A DNA stretch of 64,000 nt from Kitasatospora albolonga (GCA_002082585.1 CP020563.1:3156001-3220000), one strand, 5' to 3'. Positions 7,169 through 15,719 are shown, counted from the first letter of the stretch. Notes: generated from the sequence alone by a model not told the origin. Program-made: numbers and translations.

Positions 7169-8904
7169 GCCGTACTCACCGTCCGGGTGTCGCGCCCCGA
7201 GCGCAGCACCGTCCCCGGCACCGCCCCCGTCACCTTGTCGTCGCGCAGGGTCTCGACCCCGTTGACGCGTACGGAGACGATCCCGATGGCCTTGGAGTCC
7301 AGGCGCGGGCTTTCCCCGGGGAGGTCGTGGACGAGGGTGGCGGGCCCGGCGTCGATCCGCTCGGGGTCGAAGAGAACCAGGTCGGCGTGGAACCCCTCCG
7401 CGATCCGGCCGCGCTCGCGCAGTCCGAAGAGGCGGGCGGGGTCGTCGGTGAGCATGCGGACGGCGGTGGTGAGGGGGACGAGCTTGCGCCCGCGCAGGCA
7501 GTCGCCGAGGAAGCGGGTGGTGTACGGGGCCCCGCACATCCGGTCCAGGTGCGCGCCCGCGTCGGAGCCGCCGAGCAGCACGTCCGGGTGCTCCCAGGTG
7601 CGGCGGCGCAGCTCCCAGGAGGCCGGGTCGTTGTCGGTGGGCATGGGCCACAGGACCGTACGCAGGTCGTCGGCGGCGCAGATCTCGACCAGGCAGTGGA
7701 AGGGGTCCTGGCCGCGTTCGGCCGCGATGTCGTTGACGACGCGCCCGGTGAGCCCTTCGTTGGCGGTGCTGTACGTGTCCCCGATGACGTACCGGCCGAA
7801 GTCCGCGAGGCGCCGGAAGACCCCGGCCTCCTTGCTGTCGGCGCGGCGGAGCAGCTCGGCGCGGGTGGCGGGGTCCCGGAGGCGTTCGATGCGCTCGGGG
7901 ACGGGGAGGGCGAGGATCTCGCCCCAGCCGGGCATGAGGTTGAGGGCGCAGAAGGTGCCGAGGGACATGTTCATCGGCGTGAGGATCGGCATGGTGAGCG
8001 CGACGATCCGGCCCCCGGCCGCGCGGGCGCGTTCGCTCGGTATCAACTGGCGCGGTACGCGTTCGGGGACGGCGGCGTCGATGGTGAGCACGTTCCAGTT
8101 GAGCGGGCGCCCGGCGGCGGCGCTCATGTCGACGAAGAGGTCGATCTCCTCGTCGGAGAACTGGTCCAGACACCCGGCGACGATCGCTTCGAGCTGGGTC
8201 CCCTCGTGCTCGCCGACCGCCCGGGAGAGAGCGAGCAGCTCCTCGGGGCGGGCGTGCCGGGAGGCGACGGGCTCGCCGTCGCCGTCGGAATGGGTGGACG
8301 ACTGGGTGGTGGAGAGCCCCCAGGCCCCGGCGTCCATGGCGTCGTGGAAGAGGGCGAGCATGGCGTCCAGTTGGGCGGGGGTCGGCTGCCCGCCGACCGC
8401 GTCCGGCCCCATGACGTACCGCCTGAGCGCGCAGTGCCCGACCATGAACCCGGCGTTGACGGCGATGCGCCCTTCGAGGGCGTCCAGGTACTCGCGGAAG
8501 CTGGACCAGGTCCAGTCGACGCCTTCCTCCAGGGCGGCGAGGGCCATCCCTTCCACCCGGGCCATCATCCGGCGGGTGTAGTCGGCGTCCTCGGGCCGGT
8601 CGGGGTGGAGCGGCGCGAGGGTGAACCCGCAGTTGCCGCCCGCGACGGTGGTGACGCCGTGGTTCATGGAAGGGGTGGCGTACGGGTCCCAGAAGAGCTG
8701 GGCGTCGTAGTGGGTGTGCGGGTCGACGAACCCGGGGGCGAGGACCAGCCCGTCGGCGTCCTCGCTGGTCACGGCCTCTTCGGCGACGGTGCCGGGCTCG
8801 GCGATGACGGCGATGCGGCCACCGCGGATTCCGATGTCGGCGGTGTACGCGGGCCCGCCGGTGCCGTCCACGACGGTCGCGCGGCGGATGAGGTGGTCGA
8901 GCAT
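7165..8904 (-). CDS. Amidohydrolase family protein (N-acyl-D-amino-acid deacylase-like)
   Basis: A 579-residue metal-dependent amidohydrolase. It has the small beta-sandwich start (DHLIRRATVVDGTGGPAYTA), the metal-binding DPHTHYDAQLFWDP at about residue 68, and the C-terminal return to the sandwich (ERGRIAEGFHADLVLFDPE). This matches the N-acyl-D-amino-acid deacylase/D-aminoacylase branch, whose actinobacterial members are often uncharacterised. The gene is coupled to the downstream aldehyde dehydrogenase by a GTGA overlap. A strong hairpin separates it from the preceding monooxygenase gene, so it may have its own promoter. Confidence 0.85.
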   Translation of the reverse strand: MLDHLIRRATVVDGTGGPAYTADIGIRGGRIAVIAEPGTVAEEAVTSEDADGLVLAPGFVDPHTHYDAQLFWDPYATPSMNHGVTTVAGGNCGFTLAPLHPDRPEDADYTRRMMARVEGMALAALEEGVDWTWSSFREYLDALEGRIAVNAGFMVGHCALRRYVMGPDAVGGQPTPAQLDAMLALFHDAMDAGAWGLSTTQSSTHSDGDGEPVASRHARPEELLALSRAVGEHEGTQLEAIVAGCLDQFSDEEIDLFVDMSAAAGRPLNWNVLTIDAAVPERVPRQLIPSERARAAGGRIVALTMPILTPMNMSLGTFCALNLMPGWGEILALPVPERIERLRDPATRAELLRRADSKEAGVFRRLADFGRYVIGDTYSTANEGLTGRVVNDIAAERGQDPFHCLVEICAADDLRTVLWPMPTDNDPASWELRRRTWEHPDVLLGGSDAGAHLDRMCGAPYTTRFLGDCLRGRKLVPLTTAVRMLTDDPARLFGLRERGRIAEGFHADLVLFDPERIDAGPATLVHDLPGESPRLDSKAIGIVSVRVNGVETLRDDKVTGAVPGTVLRSGRDTRTVSTA

Positions 8905-8957
8905 GACGGAGTCCCTTCTCCTGGGCTTCTTCTCCGGGGCCTTCTCCGGGTGGGACA

Positions 8958-8997
8958 GCCGGGGCGCGCACGCTTGGGCCGCGGTGCGCGCCCCGGC
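8958..8997. terminator. Hairpin terminator between the monooxygenase and amidohydrolase genes
   Basis: The 14-base arms GCCGGGGCGCGCAC (8958-8971) and GTGCGCGCCCCGGC (8984-8997) are perfect complements around a 12-base loop. The hairpin lies in the 236-bp gap after the gene that ends at 9141 and before the gene that starts at 8904. Confidence 0.6.
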
Positions 8998-9140
8998 TCA
9001 TCAGGACGACGGTCCGGGAGGCCGCCGCCCGGCTTCACGGCGGGGGCTCCGCCGGATTCCAGCCGACCGCACCGGCGGACAGCGCCACCAGCGGACAGCC
9101 GCACCGGCCGACAGGGGCTCCGCCCCCGTACCCCCGCTCC

Positions 9141-10274
9141 TCAATCGCCGGAGGGGCTCGAATTACGCATCCGCGAGGTCCGGTGGACCGGGTCCGTGTC
9201 GATCTCCGGAATCACGTGCTCCCCGATCAGCCGGATCGTCGTCATCGTGTCCTCCGGACTGATCCCGATCGGCAGCCCGAAGCTCAGCTGATCCGCCCCC
9301 GCCCGGTCCCACCGTCGGCACTGCTCCAGCACCTCGCCCGGGTCCCCGCAGATCATCAGCTCCTCCGCGATGAGGAGTTCGACGATCTCCTCGGTGTACT
9401 CCGGCAGCAGCTGCGGCCACTCCGGAATGCCTTCCGGCCGCGGAAACGTGTCGTGGTAGCGGAACAGCAGCGACTGGAGGTAGTTCAGCCCGCCGCCCAC
9501 CGCGATCTCCACCGCCTTGGCGTGCGTCTCGGCGCAGATGGCCGTGGACGTCACCATCACGTTGTCGTTGACGAACGCCCCCACCGGCTCCGCGTCCTTG
9601 ACCGCGTTCTTGTAGGACTCCACGACCCACTCCATGTCGGAGACCTTCTGCACGCTGAAGCCCAGCACCCCGAGCCCCTTCTTCCCCGCCATGGCGTACG
9701 AGGCCGGGGACCCGGCCGCGTACCACATGGCCGGGTGGGACGTCCCGTACGGCTTCGGCAGGATCTTGCGCGGCGGCAGCGACCAGTGCTTGCCCTGGAA
9801 GCCGACGTACTCGTCCTGGAGCCACATCTTGGGGAACTCGGCGATCGTCTCCTCCCACAGCTCCTTCGTGTGGTTCATGTCGGTGATGCCCGGCATGAAC
9901 CCGAGGATCTCGTGGCTGCCCGCTCCGCGCCCGGTGCCGAACTCGAAGCGTCCTTCGGAGAGATGGTCGAGCATGGCGACCTTCTCCGCGACCTTCACCG
10001 GGTGGTTGACGGGCGCGAGCGGGTTGAAGATGCCCGAGCCGAGGTGGATGCGTTCGGTGGCGTGGGCGAGATAGCCGAGGTACACGTCGTTGGCGGAGAG
10101 GTGCGAGTACTCCTCCAGGAAGTGGTGCTCGGAGGCCCAGGCGTACTTGAAGCCGGACTTGTCCGCCTGGATGACGTACTCGGTCTCCTCGATCAGCGCC
10201 TTGTGCTCTGCCTCGGGGTCCACCTTCGCGCGCGCGGCGGGCACGTACCCCTGAACAAAGAGCCCGAATTCCAC
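9141..10274 (-). CDS. LLM class flavin-dependent oxidoreductase (bacterial luciferase-like)
   Basis: A 377-residue luciferase-like monooxygenase. It has the barrel start EFGLFVQGY, the WASEHHFLEEY segment, the GSGIFNPLAPVNHPVKVAE strand, the conserved GRFEFGTGRG phosphate loop and a long insertion typical of FMN-using family members. It probably carries out an oxygen-dependent oxidation in the surrounding catabolic block. The last residues (RMRNSSPSGD) and stop fall in a sequence around 9120-9165 that resembles a dispersed Streptomyces intergenic element (AATCGCCGGAGGGGCT), so the C-terminal tail may have been captured. Two CTGACG-type operators lie just upstream. Confidence 0.88.
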   Translation of the reverse strand: MEFGLFVQGYVPAARAKVDPEAEHKALIEETEYVIQADKSGFKYAWASEHHFLEEYSHLSANDVYLGYLAHATERIHLGSGIFNPLAPVNHPVKVAEKVAMLDHLSEGRFEFGTGRGAGSHEILGFMPGITDMNHTKELWEETIAEFPKMWLQDEYVGFQGKHWSLPPRKILPKPYGTSHPAMWYAAGSPASYAMAGKKGLGVLGFSVQKVSDMEWVVESYKNAVKDAEPVGAFVNDNVMVTSTAICAETHAKAVEIAVGGGLNYLQSLLFRYHDTFPRPEGIPEWPQLLPEYTEEIVELLIAEELMICGDPGEVLEQCRRWDRAGADQLSFGLPIGISPEDTMTTIRLIGEHVIPEIDTDPVHRTSRMRNSSPSGD

Positions 10275-10334
10275 GGAGGTTCACCGTCCTCACGTAAGCC
10301 TGAAGTATTCCTGCCCGGGTCTTCCCGGAAGCTT

Positions 10335-10351
10335 TCTGACGCTTCGTCAGA
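10335..10351. promoter_or_regulatory. TetR-type operator, CTGACG-N3-CGTCAG, copy 1
   Basis: TCTGACGCTTCGTCAGA is a perfect palindrome around a central T. It sits about 60 bp upstream of the monooxygenase start at 10274, a typical position for a repressor site. It shares its half-sites with 10398-10412 and, with one mismatch, 12292-12306. The cognate regulator is not identifiable in the window. Confidence 0.65.
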
Positions 10352-10397
10352 TTGCGATGCGACCGACTGTTCCACCGCCGCCGCACCCCGTCAATAG

Positions 10398-10412
10398 CTG
10401 ACGAGCCGTCAG
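10398..10412. promoter_or_regulatory. TetR-type operator, CTGACG-N3-CGTCAG, copy 2
   Basis: CTGACGAGCCGTCAG has two exact six-base half-sites. It lies in the same intergenic gap as the first copy, 47 bp from its end, just downstream of the SDR stop codon at 10422. Confidence 0.65.
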
Positions 10413-10421
10413 ATATCCTGT

Positions 10422-11219
10422 TCAGAACGGACTCACCCCCGCCAGCCACCCCCCGTCGATGACGAACGGCTGACCCGTGATGTACGAGGAGTCCTCGGCG
10501 GTGAGGAAGAGGGCCAGCGCGGCCACCTCCTCGGGCCGCCCGATCCGCCCCATCGGCACGAGCTTGCGGTAGTACGCGTCCAGCGCCGCGTCCGACGTGC
10601 TCAGGTCGGCGTCCGGGTCCAGCCGGGCCGGGTTGCTCATCGCCGTGTCGATCGCCCCTGGGCAGATGGCGTTGACCCGCACCCCCTTGCCCGCCAGCTC
10701 CACGGCGGCCACCTTCGTGAGCCCCAGGACGGCGTGCTTGGTCGCGGCGTACGCGCCCACCAGGGGCATCCCCGTCAGACCGGTGTACGAGGAGGTGTTG
10801 ACGATCGTCCCGCCGCCCGCCGCCTCGATCTCCGGCGCGACGGCCCGGATGCCGAGGAACGCGCCGGTGAGATTGACCTGGACCACCTGCTGGAACTCGG
10901 CCAGCGGGGTGTTGACCAGCTCGTTGAAGCGCAGGATGCCCGCGTTGTTGACGAGCCCGTCGATCTTCCCGAAGGCGTCCCGGGCCACCTGGACGGCCGC
11001 CGCCCACTCCTCCTCCCGCCCCACGTCCAGCCGGACGAACCGGGCCGCGTCCGCCCCGAACTCCCCCCTCAACTCCTTCTCCAGCGCCTCCCCTTGCTCC
11101 ACCAGCACATCCGCGATGACCACCCGCGCCCCCTCGGCCGCGAAGAGCCGCGCCTCCTGCTCGCCCTGCCCGCGCGCCGCCCCGGTGACCAGGACGACCC
11201 GCCCGTCCAGCTTGCCCAT
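10422..11219 (-). CDS. SDR family oxidoreductase
   Basis: A 265-residue classical short-chain dehydrogenase/reductase. The cofactor motif TGAARGQGE is at residues 12-20, NNAG is near 90, the catalytic YAATK is near 155, and the C-terminus has the family's SSYITGQPFVIDGGW. The acidic residue after beta-2 (VIADV) favours NAD(H) over NADP(H). It is followed closely downstream by the LLM monooxygenase and preceded, 13 bp away, by the F420-type LLM gene, so it probably belongs to one leftward operon with the latter. Confidence 0.88.
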   Translation of the reverse strand: MGKLDGRVVLVTGAARGQGEQEARLFAAEGARVVIADVLVEQGEALEKELRGEFGADAARFVRLDVGREEEWAAAVQVARDAFGKIDGLVNNAGILRFNELVNTPLAEFQQVVQVNLTGAFLGIRAVAPEIEAAGGGTIVNTSSYTGLTGMPLVGAYAATKHAVLGLTKVAAVELAGKGVRVNAICPGAIDTAMSNPARLDPDADLSTSDAALDAYYRKLVPMGRIGRPEEVAALALFLTAEDSSYITGQPFVIDGGWLAGVSPF

Positions 11220-11232
11220 GCCGCTCCCCCTC

Positions 11233-12216
11233 CTACTTGTCGAGATGCGGGGCCACGTCCGCCCCGAACGCCGCCATCTGGTCGGTCAGTTCGTCCACGC
11301 TCCGGCTGCGGAACCGCACCTGGATCTGGTGCACGCCGATGGCCGCGTACTCCCGCAGCGACTCCGCCAGCGCTTCCGGCCTCCCGGTGAGGGTCCGCCG
11401 CCCGACGGGCCACCCGGGCTCACCGACGTACAGCGGTTCGGTGATCGCACCGATCACGATCGGCTCCTCCACCCCCGCCTCCGCCCGCAGCGCGTGCACC
11501 TGGGCGATCTGCGCGGGCAGCCGGTCCCGGGGGTCGCCCTGCGGGAGCCAGCCGTCGCCCCGTACGGCGGCCCGGCGCACGGCGGCGGACGAGGAGCCGC
11601 CCACCCAGATCGGCACCTTTTCCTGTGCGGGGCGCGGCAGTTGGCCCAGCCCGCCGAAGGAGAACCGCTCCCCCGCGAACTCCGGGTACTCCTCCGGCCC
11701 GAGCGCCGCCCGCAGCGCGTCGACCGTCTCGTCGAGGACCGGGCCGCGCCCGTCGAAGTCGGCCCCGACCGCCTCGAACTCCTCCCGTACGTGCCCGGCC
11801 CCGACGCCCAGGATCAGCCGGCCGCCGCTGAGGTGGTCGAGGGTGGCGTACTGCTTGGCGGTGATCAGCGGATGGCGCAGCCCGACGACGGCGACATGGC
11901 TCAGCAGCAGGACACGTTCGGTGATCCCGGCGAGGTACGCGAGCGTGGCGACGGGGTCGTACCAGACGGTGCTCATCCCCTCCGCGAGGCGGCGCGGAAT
12001 GGCGATGTGGTCGCAGCTCGCGATGTAGGCGAAGCCGGAGCGGTCGGCGGCCCGGGCGATCCGGCCGAGGTCGGCGGGGGTCGCCGCCGCCTCCCAGGGT
12101 TCGGCGTAGAGGGCGCTCTGCGACTGGATCGGGAGCTGCATCCCGTACGAGAGCGGCCCGTCGGGCGTCGGAGTGGGCAGCGGTGACGGTGGTGGTTGCG
12201 GTTCCGGGTGCGGCAC
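11233..12216 (-). CDS. LLM class F420-dependent oxidoreductase
   Basis: A 327-residue luciferase-like protein of the F420-dependent type. The LSYGMQLPIQSQS start, a SCDHIAIP segment near residue 70, VGLRHPLITAKQYATLDHLSGGRLILGVGAGH, and the late VPIWVGGSSSAAVRRAA are typical of the TIGR03619-like subgroup. The F420 assignment is by family and untested. It is the first gene of the leftward catabolic operon, with a CTGACG-type operator about 75 bp upstream of its ATG. The first 20 residues are proline-rich, so an internal start nearer MQLPIQ is possible. Confidence 0.85.
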   Translation of the reverse strand: MPHPEPQPPPSPLPTPTPDGPLSYGMQLPIQSQSALYAEPWEAAATPADLGRIARAADRSGFAYIASCDHIAIPRRLAEGMSTVWYDPVATLAYLAGITERVLLLSHVAVVGLRHPLITAKQYATLDHLSGGRLILGVGAGHVREEFEAVGADFDGRGPVLDETVDALRAALGPEEYPEFAGERFSFGGLGQLPRPAQEKVPIWVGGSSSAAVRRAAVRGDGWLPQGDPRDRLPAQIAQVHALRAEAGVEEPIVIGAITEPLYVGEPGWPVGRRTLTGRPEALAESLREYAAIGVHQIQVRFRSRSVDELTDQMAAFGADVAPHLDK

Positions 12217-12584
12217 GGTGGCCCCCTTCCCTTCGGTCCGGCCCGGGGCGGTCTCCGCCGCCCCGGGTCACGGCAGCCGCCATCGTCATACCTGACGGGT
12301 CATCAGACAAGGGGAGCCATGGTCTTGATCACAGGAAAAGCGCGACGAGGGAGAGCAACTGCCCCTTATCGCCCCTTGTGTCCGTTCGCGGCGGCGCCTG
12401 CCCGGCCGGTGCGCCGCCGAAAAACCGACCGCTTGTCCGGACTTTCGCCATAACATCACCCCGGGCCGCCTGCGTGTTCCACAGCGCTGACGCCCCGCAC
12501 ACCACCGGCGTCACACATGCCGCAGGGGTCGCGGGAAGGGCCGCCCTCATCCGTTCATTCCCCGCTCCGGACCAAAGGGCCTCT
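12217..12584. other. Divergent promoter region, 368 bp
   Basis: This separates the leftward F420-enzyme gene from the rightward wall-anchored protein gene. It contains the third CTGACG-type site (12292-12306). Frames remain open through it because of the base composition, but they lack convincing starts or family similarity. Confidence 0.5.
12292..12306. promoter_or_regulatory. TetR-type operator, copy 3 (one mismatch)
   Basis: CTGACGGGTCATCAG matches the CTGACG-N3-CGTCAG pattern except for one base in the right arm. Its position upstream of the gene starting at 12216 suggests that the F420 enzyme/SDR operon and the downstream monooxygenase are controlled by the same repressor. Confidence 0.5.
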
Positions 12585-13946
12585 GTGAAGATTCGCCGCA
12601 TTCTCGCCACGGCCGCCGCCGTCGCCGTGACGACGCCTGCCGTCGTGCTCTCCGCCACCCCCGCGTTCGCCGACACCCAGCCGGCCGGGCAGGCGCAGAC
12701 CGACCCGACGCGGACGGGCCAGGCGCAGACCGACCCGACGCAGGCCGGTCAGGCACAGGCCAAACCGACGCAGGCCAAACCGACTCTCAAGGAGCTCGAA
12801 AAGGCGGCGGCCGAGGCACAGAAGGCGTACGACGACGCCGTGGCGGCCGAGAAGATCGCGTACAAGGTCCTGGAGGAGGCGCTCTCCGAGACCGCGCCCC
12901 TCACGGTGGCGGCCAAGGCCGCCCAGAAGGCCGCGGACGACGCCGCCACCGCGAAGAACACCGCTGACAAGGCGGTCACGGAGGCCAGGGCCGAGCTGGA
13001 CAAGCTGACCGAGGAAGCCACCGAGGAGCAGCGGACCGCCGCGGAGAAGACCCTCACCGAGGCCGAGGCGGCGGCGAAGACGGCGGCGACGGCCAAGACC
13101 ACCGCCGACGCCGAGGCCAAGAAGGCGGCCGGCCTCGCCGAGGACGCCCGGGTCGAGGCGAACAAGACGTACAACGCGGTGAAGGCGGCCGTGAAGGAGG
13201 CGCTCGACGCCAAGACGGCCGCCGACGCGGCCCTGGCCCGCGCCCGGGAGGAGGAGAACCAGGGCGGCGGCGAGTGCGTGGCCGAGCCCGGCCTCACCAC
13301 GACCGTGACCGGCTTCCCCTCCTCGGTCACCGCCGGAACGAAGACCACCTTCTCGGTGCGGGTGGCCAACGGCACCGACAAGGAGATGGAGGAGGTCCTC
13401 ACGTACGCGGGTATCCACGGGGCCGACAAGGGCGGCACCAAGGACACCGGGGCGTACCTGAAGCTGAAGTGGTCGACCGAGGCGTCACCGAAGTGGAAGG
13501 ACGCCGACAACGACCTCTACTTCGACGCCGTCGGCGCGCTGGAGCCCGGCGCGCAGGCGGACATCAAACTGCGCCTGGACGTCGACGCCAAGGCCCCGGC
13601 CGGGCAGGGCCTCACCCTGATCACGGGCGGCTACTTCAACGAGGACGGCGCCTGCGGCTTCGCACCCGAGGACGTCGTGTACGAGTTCGACATCAAGGCA
13701 GCGGCCGACAAGCCCGCTCCCCGGCCGACCCCCACGCCCAGCGCGAGCACCCCGGCAGCAGGCTCGGGTGTCACCCCGCAGGGTTCGGGTTCGAGCGTCC
13801 CGGTCACCACCACGGGCGGCACCCTCGCCGCGACCGGCTCGTCCGACGCGACGACGCAGATCGCCCTCGCGGGCGGCGCGGCCGTACTGCTCGGCGCCGG
13901 GGCGATGTTCGCCGTACGCCGCCGCAAGGCGGGCGCGGACGCGTAG
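12585..13946 (+). CDS. Secreted, sortase-anchored coiled-coil protein (LAxTG motif)
   Basis: A 453-residue surface protein starting at the GTG at 12585. A Sec signal peptide (MKIRRILATAAAVAVTT... ending near AFADTQPA) is followed by imperfect QAQTDPTQ repeats, then about 170 residues of Ala/Lys/Glu-rich sequence predicted to form a long coiled coil. Next comes an Ig-like beta domain with two cysteines (GGGECVAEPG and EDGACGFAP), a Pro/Thr/Ser spacer, and the sorting signal LAATGSS with a hydrophobic helix and an RRRKAGADA tail. LAxTG is the class E sortase motif of Streptomyces. The protein should be covalently attached to peptidoglycan. Its binding role is unknown. Confidence 0.85.
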   Translation: MKIRRILATAAAVAVTTPAVVLSATPAFADTQPAGQAQTDPTRTGQAQTDPTQAGQAQAKPTQAKPTLKELEKAAAEAQKAYDDAVAAEKIAYKVLEEALSETAPLTVAAKAAQKAADDAATAKNTADKAVTEARAELDKLTEEATEEQRTAAEKTLTEAEAAAKTAATAKTTADAEAKKAAGLAEDARVEANKTYNAVKAAVKEALDAKTAADAALARAREEENQGGGECVAEPGLTTTVTGFPSSVTAGTKTTFSVRVANGTDKEMEEVLTYAGIHGADKGGTKDTGAYLKLKWSTEASPKWKDADNDLYFDAVGALEPGAQADIKLRLDVDAKAPAGQGLTLITGGYFNEDGACGFAPEDVVYEFDIKAAADKPAPRPTPTPSASTPAAGSGVTPQGSGSSVPVTTTGGTLAATGSSDATTQIALAGGAAVLLGAGAMFAVRRRKAGADA

Positions 13947-13982
13947 GAGGTACGCGCCCGGACAACGTACGGGCGTGACGGG

Positions 13983-14017
13983 AAGGGGCTCGACCGCGCA
14001 CCGCGGTGGGGCCCCTT
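13983..14017 (+). terminator. Terminator after the wall-anchored protein gene
   Basis: AAGGGGC and GCCCCTT form the outer stem around a GC-rich inner hairpin (CCGCGCACCGCGG). It begins 37 bp after the stop codon at 13946. Confidence 0.6.
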
Positions 14018-14083
14018 GCCTTTCTCCCCTCCCGTGCGTGCGCGCAATGCGACGTGCGGCAGTCGGTGGCTAACGGTCGACGG

Positions 14084-14293
14084 CTAACGGTCGACGGCGC
14101 TGCCGAGCACCACCAGCACCATGAACAGCACCAGCACCGCGATCAGACAGCCTCCGCAGCCTGAGCCCATCAACGTGTCGACGCGGTCCTTGCGGGCCTC
14201 GTAACGCACCAGCAGAGCGATGAGTCCGCCTATGAGCAGCAGTGGCACCAGGGCGTCGCCTGAGATTCCCCCGTTGAACAGCATGCCGGGCAT
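14084..14293 (-). CDS. Small membrane protein, unknown function
   Basis: A 69-residue protein starting at the ATG at 14293 (MPGMLFNGG). It has two hydrophobic helices, ALVPLLLIGGLIALLVRY and GCLIAVLVLFMVLVVLGS, separated by a charged EARKDRVD loop and a GSGCGGC turn. No family is recognised. Its 3' end contains a direct repeat of GGCTAACGGTCGAC (about 14067-14096). It lies just downstream of the TetR gene in the same orientation. Confidence 0.5.
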   Translation of the reverse strand: MPGMLFNGGISGDALVPLLLIGGLIALLVRYEARKDRVDTLMGSGCGGCLIAVLVLFMVLVVLGSAVDR

Positions 14294-14325
14294 GCTAGTG
14301 GGCGGTACGCGAGAGGCGGCAGGCC

Positions 14326-14931
14326 CTACGCCCGCTCCCCCGCCTGAAGCAGCAGCAAGGTGTGCGGCCACAGGGTGTCCAGGACGGTGGGGTCGTTCTT
14401 GAGCTTGGCGAGGAGGACCATCCCCTCCAGCTGGGAGATCACCGCCCGGGCCGCCTCCGTGGTGGCGCGCCCGGCAGGGATGGCGCCCTCGGCCGCCGCG
14501 GCGGCGAGCGCACCCTCCACGAGGCGGATCTGCTCGTCGAAGACCTCCTCCAGCCGGCTCCGCACATCCGGCTCCTGGGTGCTCAGCTCCAGGGCGAGGT
14601 TGCCCAGCATGCAGCCCTCGACGGCCCCCGACTCCTCCTTGGTCCGCCGCTGCACCCCCGCCATCGCGGCCAGCAACCGTTCCAGCCGCTCCAGGGCCGC
14701 GCCTTCGCCGCCCAACTCGCTTACCCAGCAGCCGCGTTGCGCTTCCCAGTAGGCGTCGACCACCGCCACGGTCAGCGCCTGCTTCGACGCGAAGAAGTGA
14801 TAGAAGCTGCCCTTCCTGACGTCCGCCCTGGCGCAGATCTCGGCGACGCCGAGGCTGCCGTAGCCACGGCCGCGCATCAGCTCCTCCGCCGCGCCGACCA
14901 GTCGTTCCCTAGCGGTGCTGGTACGTCCCAT
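14326..14931 (-). CDS. TetR/AcrR family transcriptional regulator
   Basis: A 201-residue regulator whose helix-turn-helix is clear near the start: STARERLVGAAEELMRGRGYG, AEICARADVRKGSFYHFFASKQAL. The C-terminal ligand domain is of the TetR_C_6 kind seen in redox or quinone-responsive repressors, with EESGAVEGCMLGNLALEL. It is divergent from a flavodoxin-like quinone reductase gene, with an inverted repeat between them, so it probably represses itself and that gene. I chose the ATG at 14931. The frame is open to 14955, but that would bring the start into the operator. Confidence 0.85.
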   Translation of the reverse strand: MGRTSTARERLVGAAEELMRGRGYGSLGVAEICARADVRKGSFYHFFASKQALTVAVVDAYWEAQRGCWVSELGGEGAALERLERLLAAMAGVQRRTKEESGAVEGCMLGNLALELSTQEPDVRSRLEEVFDEQIRLVEGALAAAAAEGAIPAGRATTEAARAVISQLEGMVLLAKLKNDPTVLDTLWPHTLLLLQAGERA

Positions 14932-14947
14932 GAGGGCGAGTATACGT

Positions 14948-15007
14948 CCGGTCAACTATCCCTCCGGCATCACTCCGGAAGGCTGGGGGTGATTTTTAGT
15001 TGACCGG
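14948..15007. promoter_or_regulatory. Inverted repeat between the TetR and flavodoxin genes
   Basis: CCGGTCAACTA (14948-14958) and TAGTTGACCGG (14997-15007) are exact complements separated by 38 bp. Each contains GGTCAA/TTGACC, and the right copy extends to the self-complementary GACCGGTC. The arms lie near the two divergent starts, as expected for a repressor that controls both genes. Confidence 0.6.
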
Positions 15008-15080
15008 TCGTCTAGAGTCGGCCACGATCGATGGCGGAACGAACCGGCCCGCCACGGACCCGACAGACCTGGGAGCACCC

Positions 15081-15719
15081 ATGCCTGAACACACCACGCC
15101 CACCACCCCCACCCCCATCTCCGTCGCCATCGCCCACCACAGCGGTTACGGGCACACGGCCCGCCAGGCGGCGGCGGTCGCGGCGGGCGTCGACTCCGTC
15201 CCCGGGGCGGCGGCGGACCTGCGGGACGTGACCACGCTCGACGCCGACCTCTGGGCGGCCCTGGCGGCGGCCGACGCGATCATCTTCGGCTCGCCGACCT
15301 ACATGGGCGCGACCTCCGCCGTCTTCCAGCAGTTCGCCGAGGCCAGCAGCGCGGTCTGGGCGGCGCGCGGCTGGCAGGACAAGCTGGCGGCGGGCTTCAC
15401 CAACTCCGCGGGCCTCAACGGGAACAAGGACAACGCGCTGCTCTCCCTGGCCGTCCTCGCCGGGCAGCACGGTATGCACTGGGTCTCCCTCGGACTGCTG
15501 CCCGGCTGGATCTACACCTCCACCGGGTCCCCCGACGAACTCAACCGTCTCGGCGGCTTCCTGGGCGCCATGGCCCAGTCCCCCTCCGACCTCGGCCCGG
15601 ACCGGGCACCCGGCGAGTCCGACCTCCGTACGGCCCACCACCTCGGCGCCCGGGTCGCCCGCACCGCGCTCCACCTCGCCCACGGCCGGGAGGCCGCCGC
15701 ACGTCTGGCCGCGGCATGA
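15081..15719 (+). CDS. Flavodoxin family protein / NAD(P)H-dependent oxidoreductase (WrbA-like)
   Basis: A 212-residue flavodoxin-fold protein starting at the ATG at 15081. The FMN phosphate loop is AHHSGYGHTARQAAAVAAG (about residues 20-38). GSPTYMGATSAVFQQF and the FTNSAGLNGNKDNALLSL loop match WrbA-type quinone oxidoreductases. It probably reduces quinones or other electrophiles. It is divergent from a TetR gene of the type that senses such compounds and coupled by an ATGA overlap to the nitronate monooxygenase gene. Confidence 0.85.
   Translation: MPEHTTPTTPTPISVAIAHHSGYGHTARQAAAVAAGVDSVPGAAADLRDVTTLDADLWAALAAADAIIFGSPTYMGATSAVFQQFAEASSAVWAARGWQDKLAAGFTNSAGLNGNKDNALLSLAVLAGQHGMHWVSLGLLPGWIYTSTGSPDELNRLGGFLGAMAQSPSDLGPDRAPGESDLRTAHHLGARVARTALHLAHGREAAARLAAA

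Noticed and set aside
12183..12584. N-terminal extension of the wall-anchored protein back to 12183
   Set aside because: The GTG at 12585 is followed directly by a classic signal peptide. The upstream frame crosses the divergent promoter and operator region.
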